From Candidatus Avipropionibacterium avicola (lineage in GTDB: Bacteria > Actinomycetota > Actinomycetes > Propionibacteriales > Propionibacteriaceae): a stretch of DNA of 17,150 bases. The first letter of the stretch is position 1. Each line of letters opens with the position of its first letter. The notes beneath the pieces were generated by a model. That model was given only the letters and a program-made list of their open reading frames with translations. It had not been told where the DNA came from and did no database searches. Positions 7,627 through 14,305 of this stretch are shown here, piece after piece. The stretch spans positions 1 to 17,150 of the forward strand of contig DVLP01000146.1 of the NCBI GenBank assembly GCA_018715445.1, in the 5' to 3' direction. The position numbers and the translations under genes were made by a program.

Positions 7627-9708
7627 TCAGGCAGAACCGTCCCAACCGGTGGCGGCGAACCACTGCTCGGCCAACTCGTCGGACAGGGTCGCGGCATAGG
7701 TCTTCGACAGGTGCTGGACGTCCATGTAGACGTACACATTGCCGATCACCGGCCGACAGACCCCGTCGGTGCACACCCAGTTGGTCATGTCGATCGTGGC
7801 CAGCCCTGGGTGGGGCGGCAGCTCGAGCAGCGGCGAGTCCGGGGCCAACGCCTGGTCGCGCGGCACCTGGCAGCGCGGCGAGTCGGCCCCGTGGCGTTGC
7901 ACGCACTCGGGCACGTCGAAGGCGAACCGCGGGGTGTCCCGCATCGCGACCACCTCGATCCCGGCCTCCAGCAACGGTTCGGCCCCTTCCAGGAAGCCGA
8001 CCTCGAGGTGCTCGGGGGTGTCGTCGGCGCTCGAGCGGGTCGCCACCGCGACGACGGCATCGGGCTCGACGTCCAGCACCCACTGCTGCACGGCGGTGTT
8101 GAAGTCGTTGCAGACCTCGGAGATCCCCTCCATCGCCGTACGGTAGGCGCACTGGTGCATGGTGATGCCCATCAGGTGCCAGCCCTGACTGACCGCGATC
8201 GGTTCCAGGGCCGCGGTCCACTGCTGGGAACGGGAGTCCCCCACCACGACGACCGTACGGGTCGGCTCACCGTCGGGGCGGTACTCACCACAGTTGTTCG
8301 CCACCCACGGGTCGGTGTCCTCGGGCAGGTCACAGCGTCCCGGCAGACCGGCCCACTCGTCCTCGACATCGGCGTCGTAGGGCATCAGCCGGGCGTTCGG
8401 GTCGGGTTCGGCGACGTCGGGACGCAGCACCCGGGCGCCGGGGTTGGACTCCTGCGGCTGGGCGGCGACCTGCTCCGAGCCGCGGGTCAGCACCGAGGTC
8501 CACACCGTCACCGGCACCACGACCACCACCACGGCCATCGCCAGCACCAGCAGGCGGCGGCGCTTGGTCCGCTCCAGTCCGAGCTCGACGACCTGGTCTC
8601 CGGCCCAGGTGAGCACGACGGTGATCAGCACGATCGCCACGCCGTCCACCGCGGTCGCCCAGGACCGCTCGAAGTGCTGCTGCCACAGGACCAGGACCGG
8701 CCAGTGCCACAGGAACAGCCCGTACGAGTGCGCCGAGACCCACCGCGACACGGGATTGTCCAGGGCCGCGGCCATCCCCCACCGGCGGGTGTCGCCACCC
8801 AGCACGACCAGCACGGCCCCACCGATCGGCCACAGCGCGATCCAGCCGGGGAACCAGGCGTCGGCCGGCTGCAGGAACCCACAGGTCACCAACGCCACCA
8901 CGCCGAGCCAGCCCAGCACCGGCAGCAGGCCACGGCGTACCCGATCCCGTGGGCCGGCACCCACGGCGGTGGCCCAGTCGCTCATCCGCGGGCCCCAACG
9001 GTGCAGCAGCACCGCGAGCAGGATGCCGACGCCGAACTCCCACATCCGTGGCAGGGTGAGGAAGTAGGCCCGTACGGGGTCCTGGGCGGTCTGGACGATC
9101 GACAGGGCGAACGAGCCGCCGACGGTCACGATCCCGGCCATGGCGACCCAGGCGGTGACATGGGCCCGGTGGATGCGTCGGGCCAACCACCACAGCCCGG
9201 CACAGACCAGGGCCCACACCAGGTAGAACTGCCCGGTGATCGCCATCGACCACAGGTGCTGCAGCGCCGGGGCCAGGGCCCGGTTGTTGGCGTAGTAGTC
9301 GACCGAGAGGTCGGCCAGCAGCTGGTTCTGGGTGAAGGTGACCGAGGCCAACGCCTGTCGCAACATGCCGTGCCAGCGCAGCGGTGGCACCAGGGCCAGC
9401 GCTGCGGCCAGCACCACGACCAGCACCAACGACATCAACGGCAACAACCGGGTGAACCGGGCCACCAGGGTGGCGCGCAGGGACCACACCGGTGCCTCGA
9501 CCTGGTCCGGTCGGTCGACCCGGTGCAGGAAGCTGAGCGTCACCAGCAGCCCGGAGAGCAGGAAGAACACGTCGACACCGCCGGAGACCCGTCCGGTCCC
9601 GATGTGGTGGACCAGCACCAGGACGACCGCCAGGGCACGCAACATCTCGACGTCGCGTCGACGTCGGGTGCTCGTGGGTCTGTCGGATGCGGTCTCGGCC
9701 CGTGCCAC
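7627..9708 (-). CDS. Acyltransferase-3 (OafA/YrhL type) with C-terminal SGNH domain
   Basis: Membrane-bound O-acyltransferase likely to acetylate or acylate a cell-surface glycan or lipid-linked sugar. The 693 residues start with a basic segment, followed by an acyltransferase-3 membrane domain of about ten helices. Its hallmarks are an Arg in MLRALAV, the His pair 34-35, GGVDVFFLLSG, and an RFTRLLPL loop. After the last helix an extracytoplasmic SGNH hydrolase-like domain follows, with the nucleophile motif GDS (Ser492) and a C-terminal catalytic His at 666. Start: GTG at 9708 lies 8 bases after AAGGAGG; ATG at 9714 is only 2 bases from it, and the frame is open to GTG 9771, but that region holds the probable promoter. 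It sits between two queuosine-related genes with no obvious functional link. The acceptor molecule is unknown. Confidence 0.92.
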   Translation of the reverse strand: MARAETASDRPTSTRRRRDVEMLRALAVVLVLVHHIGTGRVSGGVDVFFLLSGLLVTLSFLHRVDRPDQVEAPVWSLRATLVARFTRLLPLMSLVLVVVLAAALALVPPLRWHGMLRQALASVTFTQNQLLADLSVDYYANNRALAPALQHLWSMAITGQFYLVWALVCAGLWWLARRIHRAHVTAWVAMAGIVTVGGSFALSIVQTAQDPVRAYFLTLPRMWEFGVGILLAVLLHRWGPRMSDWATAVGAGPRDRVRRGLLPVLGWLGVVALVTCGFLQPADAWFPGWIALWPIGGAVLVVLGGDTRRWGMAAALDNPVSRWVSAHSYGLFLWHWPVLVLWQQHFERSWATAVDGVAIVLITVVLTWAGDQVVELGLERTKRRRLLVLAMAVVVVVVPVTVWTSVLTRGSEQVAAQPQESNPGARVLRPDVAEPDPNARLMPYDADVEDEWAGLPGRCDLPEDTDPWVANNCGEYRPDGEPTRTVVVVGDSRSQQWTAALEPIAVSQGWHLMGITMHQCAYRTAMEGISEVCNDFNTAVQQWVLDVEPDAVVAVATRSSADDTPEHLEVGFLEGAEPLLEAGIEVVAMRDTPRFAFDVPECVQRHGADSPRCQVPRDQALAPDSPLLELPPHPGLATIDMTNWVCTDGVCRPVIGNVYVYMDVQHLSKTYAATLSDELAEQWFAATGWDGSA

Positions 9709-9716
9709 TGCCATGG

Positions 9717-9723
9717 CCTCCTT
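9717..9723 (-). promoter_or_regulatory. Ribosome binding site for the acyltransferase
   Basis: Minus-strand AAGGAGG with 8 bases to GTG 9708 and 2 bases to ATG 9714. The spacing favours the GTG start over both the ATG and the longer open frame to 9771. Confidence 0.6.
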
Positions 9724-9752
9724 CCGGGACCGGAGGTCAGGTTCGGCCGACC

Positions 9753-9758
9753 ATGATA
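9753..9758 (-). promoter_or_regulatory. Putative -10 box of the acyltransferase gene
   Basis: Minus-strand TATCAT (5 of 6 with TATAAT) sits 39 bases upstream of the ribosome binding site's upstream neighbour region, between the rsmE-tgt stop and the acyltransferase start. A weak TGAGCG lies 18 bases further upstream as a possible -35. If real, the acyltransferase is not simply read through from hrcA-dnaJ-rsmE-tgt. Confidence 0.4.
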
Positions 9759-9779
9759 ACGAATCGGACACGGAACCGC

Positions 9780-11870
9780 TCAGCGAGCGGCGTAGTACCG
9801 CCCCAGGACGTCGTCACGCAGGGCCGCGAAATCACCGTTGGCCAGACTGTCGCGGATCTGGTCCACCAGGCGCACGATGAAGCGTTCGTTGTGGATCGTG
9901 GCCAGGGTGTTGGCGATGATCTCCTTGGCCTTGAACAGGTGGTGCAGGTAGGACCGGCTGTAGTGCGCACAGGTGTAGCAGTCGCACTCCGGGTCGATGG
10001 GGCCGAGGTCGTCGCGATTGGCGGCGGTCGTCACGTTGAACCGGCCGTCGCGGGTGTAGAGCGCGGCATTGCGCGCCACCCGCGAGGGCGACACGCAGTC
10101 GAAGGTGTCGGCGCCGGCCGCCACCGCGGCGAACAGGTCGTCCGGCTCGGAGATGCCGAGCAGGTGGCGGGGACGGTCCTCGGGAAGCGCGGCCGAGCAC
10201 CATCCGACGATCTCGCCGAGTCGTTCCTTCTCGATCGCACCGCCGATCCCGTAGCCGTCGAAGCCCTCGCCGGTCACCGTGCCCCGCATGGCGGACAGGT
10301 CGGCACAGGCCTTGGTGCGCAGGTCCTCGTACTGAGCACCCTGGATCACCCCGAACAGGGCCTGGTACGGCTTCGTCTCCCGTTCCAGGGTGAGACGTTG
10401 GTGCTCGTCGAGGCAGCGTTGGGCCCACAACCGGGTCCGCTCCAGCGCCTCCTCCTGGTAGGGCCGGGTGTTCATCAGGGTGGTGAGCTCGTCGAAGGCG
10501 AAGATCACATCGGCGCCGATGCCGTGCTGGACCTGCATCGACACCTCGGGGGTGAAGCGGTGCTTGCTGCCGTCGAGGTGCGAGGTGAACGTCACCCCGT
10601 CGTCGTCGACATGGGCGCGGCGCTGCTTGCCCTCGGCGATCACGTCGTCGTCGGCCAGTCCGGTGGTGTCCATCGCCAGCACCTTCTTGAACCCGGCGCC
10701 CAGGCTCATCACCTGGAACCCGCCGGAGTCGGTGAAGGTCGGGCCGGGCCAGTTCATGAACTGCCCCAGTCCCCCGGCCCGGTCGATCCGCTCGTGGCCG
10801 GGTTGGAGATAGAGGTGGTACGCATTGGCCAGCACGGCCTGCGCCCCGAGCTCGGTCATGGTCTCGGGCAGCACCGCCTTCACGGTCGCCTTGGTGCCGA
10901 CCGCGATGAAGGCAGGGGTGCCGATCTCGCCGTGCGGAGTGCGGATCACCCCGGTCCGGGCCAGCCCGGGGCCGCGGTGTCCGACGGTGAAGCCGAATCC
11001 ACCCTCCCCGCCCAGATCGTCGCTGGCCAGATCGTCGCTGGCCGGATCGTCGCCGACCTGCTCGTCCTGAGCCGGCTCGTGGACCTCAAGGGTGGACCGC
11101 TCGGCCGCGGGTGCCGCGACCAGGGCCTGGAGTTGGGCGATCGCCACCACCCCGGCGGTGGAGGTGCGCAGCACCGTGGATCCGAGCAGGACGGGCTCAG
11201 CTCCGGCCGCGGTGAACTCGGCCAACTCCTCGTCGGTGATCCCGCCCTCGGGTCCGACCACCACCAGGACCGAGGACGGCCCCGTCGGTGTGCCCGGCAC
11301 GCGGGAGGAGGCCACGGCCTCGGCCAGCGGACGGGTCGCCGACTCGTGCAGGACGTAGGCCCGCTCGCTGGTACGGATCAGCTCGGCCACCTCGGCGGTC
11401 GTGGCGGCCTCGGTCACCTCGGGCACCCGGAGTCGACGGGACTGCTTGGTGGCCTCCCGTGCGGTGGAGCGCCAGCGGCGCAGGCCCTTCTCGGCCCGCT
11501 CCCCGCTCCAGCGCACCATCGAGCGGTGGGCCGACCAGGGCACGACCCGGTGCACGCCCGCCTCGGTCATCACCTCGACGGCCAACTCGCCCCGGTCCCC
11601 CTTGGCCAACGCCTGGACCGCGGTCACCCGGAGCGACGGCTCGGCCTCGTGGTGGTGCTCCTCGACCTGGATCGTCAGCCCTCGCTTGGAGCTGGCCGTG
11701 ACGGTGCCCCGTACGGCTCGACCGACACCGTCGCCGAGCACGACCACCTCACCGGGACCGATCCGGCGGACCACCGCGGCATGGCGTCCTTCGTCACCAT
11801 CGAGCTCGACCGACGCCCCCACCGCGGGGAGCGGATCGGCCAGCTCCGTCAGGAAGACCGCGTCGGACAC
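9780..11870 (-). CDS. Fusion: 16S rRNA m3U1498 methyltransferase (RsmE) + tRNA-guanine transglycosylase (Tgt)
   Basis: One uninterrupted 696-codon frame encodes two complete RNA-modification enzymes. Residues 1-250 are RsmE, which methylates U1498 of 16S rRNA: N-terminal PUA-like domain, then a SPOUT knot with GPEGG (207-211) and LGSTVLRTSTAG (229-240). Residues ~252-290 are an acidic Asp/Ala/Gly linker. Residues ~291-696 are Tgt, which swaps guanine 34 of GUN-anticodon tRNAs for a queuosine precursor base: DSGGFQV with general-base Asp381, FDELT (460), GVIQG (507-511), nucleophile Asp591 in FDCVSPSR, and zinc ligands Cys629, Cys631, Cys634, His660. No ATG, GTG or TTG with a ribosome binding site is visible at the domain junction, so separate translation of Tgt looks unlikely. 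GTG 11870 follows the dnaJ stop by 12 bp. rsmE after dnaJ is normal in actinobacteria; the tgt extension is not something I know. Confidence 0.93.
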   Translation of the reverse strand: MSDAVFLTELADPLPAVGASVELDGDEGRHAAVVRRIGPGEVVVLGDGVGRAVRGTVTASSKRGLTIQVEEHHHEAEPSLRVTAVQALAKGDRGELAVEVMTEAGVHRVVPWSAHRSMVRWSGERAEKGLRRWRSTAREATKQSRRLRVPEVTEAATTAEVAELIRTSERAYVLHESATRPLAEAVASSRVPGTPTGPSSVLVVVGPEGGITDEELAEFTAAGAEPVLLGSTVLRTSTAGVVAIAQLQALVAAPAAERSTLEVHEPAQDEQVGDDPASDDLASDDLGGEGGFGFTVGHRGPGLARTGVIRTPHGEIGTPAFIAVGTKATVKAVLPETMTELGAQAVLANAYHLYLQPGHERIDRAGGLGQFMNWPGPTFTDSGGFQVMSLGAGFKKVLAMDTTGLADDDVIAEGKQRRAHVDDDGVTFTSHLDGSKHRFTPEVSMQVQHGIGADVIFAFDELTTLMNTRPYQEEALERTRLWAQRCLDEHQRLTLERETKPYQALFGVIQGAQYEDLRTKACADLSAMRGTVTGEGFDGYGIGGAIEKERLGEIVGWCSAALPEDRPRHLLGISEPDDLFAAVAAGADTFDCVSPSRVARNAALYTRDGRFNVTTAANRDDLGPIDPECDCYTCAHYSRSYLHHLFKAKEIIANTLATIHNERFIVRLVDQIRDSLANGDFAALRDDVLGRYYAAR
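11013..11057. repeat. 15-bp tandem repeat encoding the RsmE-Tgt linker
   Basis: CAGATCGTCGCTGGC occurs twice exactly (11013-11027 and 11028-11042), followed by a third diverged copy (11043-11057). Read on the minus strand, each unit encodes a five-residue Asp-Asp-Leu/Pro-Ala-Ser block. The period is a multiple of three, so copy-number changes would lengthen or shorten the linker without breaking the frame. Confidence 0.9.
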
Positions 11871-11882
11871 CGGGGCCGGGCC

Positions 11883-13070
11883 TCAGTTGGTGAACGCGTC
11901 GCGCAGGCGGCCGAAGACGCCGCGGTGATGCTTCTGGACCGCGACCTCGGGATGGGTCTCGTCGCGCATCTCGGCCAACATCCGCAGCGCCTCCTTCTGA
12001 CCCTCGTCCAGCTTCGTCGGGGTCTGGACCAACAGCGTGACCCCGAGCTTGCCGCGACCGGTGCCGCGCAGCTTGGGCACACCCCAGCCCTCCAGCACGA
12101 TCCGGGTGCCCGACTGGGTCCCCGCCGGCACCGTCACGGTCACGCTGGCATCCTCGGGATCGACCTCGTCGCGCTCGGCGTCCAGGGTCGCGACCGGGAC
12201 CTCGGTGCCCAGGGCTGCCGCGGTCATCGGGATCTTGGCGACCACGTCCAGGTCATCGCCCTCGCGCTTGAAGACCTCGTGCGGGGCGACCACCAGCTCG
12301 ACGTAGAGGTCGCCGGCCGGACCACCGCCGGGCCCGACCTCGCCCTGGGACTCCAGGTGGATCCGGTTGCCGGTGTCGACCCCGGCCGGGATCTTGACGT
12401 TGATGGTGCGGTTGGAACGGATCCGACCGGCCCCGGAGCACTCGGTGCACTTCTCGGGGATGATCGTGCCGTAGCCGTCACAGGCCGGGCAGGCCTGGGT
12501 GGTGCGGATGTCGCCGATGAAGGAGCGCTGGACCGAGGTCACCTCGCCCTGGCCGCGACAGGTCTGGCAGGGCTCGGGCTTGGACTCGCCCTCCCCACCC
12601 TGACCGTTGCAGCGGGGACACAGCACCGCGGTGTCGATCTTGATCGGCTTGGTGGCGCCGAAGGCGGCATCGACCAGGTCGAGCTCGACCCGGACCAGGG
12701 CATCCTGGCCGCGACGCACCCGCGGTCGAGGACCCCGGCCGTTGGCGCCGTTCTGGCCGAACATGGCGCCCATCAGGTCGGTGAAGTCGAAGCCCTGGGC
12801 GCCCGAGAAGCCGCCCATGCCTCCCATGCCGCCCATCCCGCCGGCACCGGCACCGGAGCGGACACCCATGTCGTACATCTGCCGCTTCTGGGGATCGCGC
12901 AGCGTCTCGTAGGCCTGGGCCACCTTCTTGAACCGCTCGGCGGCGTCCGGTTCGGTCGCCACGTCGGGGTGCATGGTGCGGGCCTTGCGCCGATAGGCCT
13001 TCTTGATCTCCTCGGCGGTCGCATCGCGCGAGACCTCGAGGATCTCGTAGTAGTCCTGGTCCTGGGTCAT
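11883..13070 (-). CDS. dnaJ: Chaperone DnaJ (DnaJ2 type, downstream of hrcA)
   Basis: Hsp40 co-chaperone that delivers substrates to DnaK and stimulates its ATPase. The 395 residues contain a J domain (about 5-70) with the catalytic HPD at 34-36, a short Gly-rich linker (73-93) dominated by a triple GGM repeat, and the complete zinc domain with four CxxC pairs (151/154, 168/171, 194/197, 208/211). The C-terminal substrate-binding beta domains follow. The ATG overlaps the hrcA stop as ATGA, so the two are coupled. Actinobacteria typically have one dnaJ beside dnaK and this second one beside hrcA; the context points to the latter. Heat-shock control by the CIRCE element in front of hrcA is expected to cover it. 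Confidence 0.97.
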   Translation of the reverse strand: MTQDQDYYEILEVSRDATAEEIKKAYRRKARTMHPDVATEPDAAERFKKVAQAYETLRDPQKRQMYDMGVRSGAGAGGMGGMGGMGGFSGAQGFDFTDLMGAMFGQNGANGRGPRPRVRRGQDALVRVELDLVDAAFGATKPIKIDTAVLCPRCNGQGGEGESKPEPCQTCRGQGEVTSVQRSFIGDIRTTQACPACDGYGTIIPEKCTECSGAGRIRSNRTINVKIPAGVDTGNRIHLESQGEVGPGGGPAGDLYVELVVAPHEVFKREGDDLDVVAKIPMTAAALGTEVPVATLDAERDEVDPEDASVTVTVPAGTQSGTRIVLEGWGVPKLRGTGRGKLGVTLLVQTPTKLDEGQKEALRMLAEMRDETHPEVAVQKHHRGVFGRLRDAFTN

Positions 13071-14098
13071 CTCATCTCATCATCAAGGAATCGGCTGACA
13101 TAGCGGGCGATGGCGCGTACCGACGCGATCGTGGCCGGATAGTCCATACGGGTCGGCCCCACCACGCCGAGCGTGGCAAAGCGATCACCGGGGGTGGTGG
13201 CACTCGTACCGTACCCGGTACTGACCACCGAGGTCTGACGCAGCTGGGAGATCGGGTTCTCCTCCCCGATCCGTACGTGGATGTCCTCCGGAGAGGCGAC
13301 ATCACCCAACAGCCGCATCAGCACGACCTGCTCCTCCAGGGCCTCCAACAACGGCGGGAGGGCCGAGGTGAAGTCCGGGCCGAAGCGGGTCAGGTTGGGC
13401 ACGCCCCCCACCACGACCTTGGTCGTGGTCTGGCCCTCGAGCAGGTCGATCAGGGAGGCGATGCAGATCCGGGCCGGCGCCTCCTGGGTCTCGGGCAGCT
13501 CCCCCAGCAGGCGGGCAAGCGACAACCGGGCCCGTTCCGGGGTGTTGCCGACCACGGCGGTCAGCAGGCGGGCGCGGATGTCGGCGAGCACGCTGGGGTC
13601 GTGCTCCCCCAGCTCGAGGACTCGTTGGTCGACCTGACCGATCGAGGTGACCAGGATCAGCATCACCCGGTCCGCGGTCAGCGAGACCAGTTCGACCGAG
13701 GCGATGTGGTGCCGGTCCGGGCTCGGGTACTGCACCATGGCGACCTGACGGGTCAGCTGGGCCAGCAGCCGTACGGTCCGGGCCACCACGTCGTCGAGGT
13801 CCTCGGCGCCGGAGAGGAAACTGGTGATGGCGCGCCGCTCGGCCGCCGAGAGCGGCTTGACCGCGCTCAACCGGTCGACGAACAGCCGGTAGCCCTTGTC
13901 GGTCGGGATGCGTCCGGCGCTGGTGTGGGGTTGGGCGATGTAGCCCTCCTCCTCCAGCACGGCCATGTCGTTGCGCACCGTCGCCGGGGACACCCCCAGG
14001 TTGTGCCGCTCGACCAAGGCCTTGGAGCCGACCGGCTCCTGGCTGTCGACGTAGTCGGTGACGATCGCGCGCAGCACGCTCAGCTTGCGGTCATCCAC
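13067..14098 (-). CDS. hrcA: Heat-inducible transcription repressor HrcA
   Basis: Represses class I heat-shock genes by binding CIRCE operators. The 343-residue protein has an N-terminal winged helix-turn-helix ([19 protein letters not shown]) followed by the [14 protein letters not shown] signature, then the GAF-like and dimerisation parts. I chose GTG 14098 because it follows AGGAGG at 7 bases spacing and starts right at the conserved [12 protein letters not shown]. An in-frame ATG at 14146 would put the start inside the CIRCE element, so it is rejected. It is the first gene of hrcA-dnaJ-rsmE/tgt, and the operator in its leader implies autoregulation. Confidence 0.97.
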   Translation of the reverse strand: MDDRKLSVLRAIVTDYVDSQEPVGSKALVERHNLGVSPATVRNDMAVLEEEGYIAQPHTSAGRIPTDKGYRLFVDRLSAVKPLSAAERRAITSFLSGAEDLDDVVARTVRLLAQLTRQVAMVQYPSPDRHHIASVELVSLTADRVMLILVTSIGQVDQRVLELGEHDPSVLADIRARLLTAVVGNTPERARLSLARLLGELPETQEAPARICIASLIDLLEGQTTTKVVVGGVPNLTRFGPDFTSALPPLLEALEEQVVLMRLLGDVASPEDIHVRIGEENPISQLRQTSVVSTGYGTSATTPGDRFATLGVVGPTRMDYPATIASVRAIARYVSRFLDDEMR

Positions 14099-14105
14099 AC
14101 GATCC

Positions 14106-14113
14106 CCTCCTCC
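14106..14113 (-). promoter_or_regulatory. Ribosome binding site of hrcA
   Basis: Minus-strand GGAGGAGG; the AGGAGG core (14111-14106) has 7 bases to GTG 14098. It decides the hrcA start. Confidence 0.8.
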
Positions 14114-14139
14114 AGGTCCCCGACCAGCCGGTCTGCCCA

Positions 14140-14166
14140 TTGGCACTCATCTGCACCGAGTGCCAG
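14140..14166. promoter_or_regulatory. CIRCE operator (HrcA binding site)
   Basis: TTGGCACTC (14140-14148), nine bases, then GAGTGCCAG (14158-14166): an inverted repeat with the exact 9-N-9 architecture of CIRCE (consensus TTAGCACTC-N9-GAGTGCTAA). The deviations are an A-to-G change near the start of the left arm, its matching base in the right arm, and the last base of the right arm. Eight arm positions pair perfectly. It lies 41 bp upstream of the hrcA start and overlaps the putative -10 box, as expected for a repressor site. Confidence 0.93.
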
Positions 14167-14173
14167 TCTAGTG
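14165..14173 (-). promoter_or_regulatory. Putative -10 region of hrcA overlapping CIRCE
   Basis: Minus-strand CACTAGACT (14173-14165) holds TAGACT, fitting TAnnnT. It overlaps the edge of CIRCE by two bases, so bound HrcA would block the promoter. The same nine bases occur in front of phoH. The -35 region (about 14188-14193, TGTGGT) is weak. Confidence 0.5.
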
Positions 14174-14305
14174 CGTCCATCCCGACCACCACAGCGGACC
14201 GCGCACCGATCTGCTGGTCGAGAGGGATGAGGAACCGATTTCTGATGTGTCATCATTCCGTCCGGGTGACCACCGCGGCACCCCGACACGCCAAGGAGCA
14301 CTTCG
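14174..14305. promoter_or_regulatory. Divergent intergenic region with 13-bp palindrome before the sugar-binding lipoprotein
   Basis: The rest of the gap between hrcA and the lipoprotein gene. It holds a perfect inverted repeat TGATG-TGT-CATCA (14243-14255) whose right arm overlaps a -10-like CATCAT (14251-14256), and the ribosome binding site AAGGAG (14293-14298) 7 bases before ATG 14306. The palindrome is a candidate operator, for example for the DeoR-type regulator downstream, but nothing in the sequence proves that. Confidence 0.4.

Noticed and set aside
7711..9756. A 681-codon plus-strand open frame opposite the acyltransferase
   Set aside because: Low-complexity His/Gln/Pro/Arg composition and no motif; the minus strand encodes a clear membrane acyltransferase with SGNH domain.
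9709..9771. Longer acyltransferase from GTG 9771
   Set aside because: The region holds a -10-like TATCAT and the AAGGAGG ribosome binding site, so it is more likely untranslated leader.
12797..12850. Gly-Gly-Met repeat in dnaJ as a mobile or microsatellite element
   Set aside because: It is the normal Gly-rich linker between J domain and the rest of DnaJ.
9687..13103. A 1138-codon open frame on the plus strand opposite rsmE-tgt and dnaJ
   Set aside because: It is fully antisense to two genes with intact catalytic motifs; its product is a His/Gly/Leu/Arg-rich sequence with no domain pattern. Long antisense frames are common in high-GC DNA.
14099..14146. Longer hrcA from ATG 14146
   Set aside because: The start would fall inside the CIRCE element and lacks a ribosome binding site; GTG 14098 has a perfect one.
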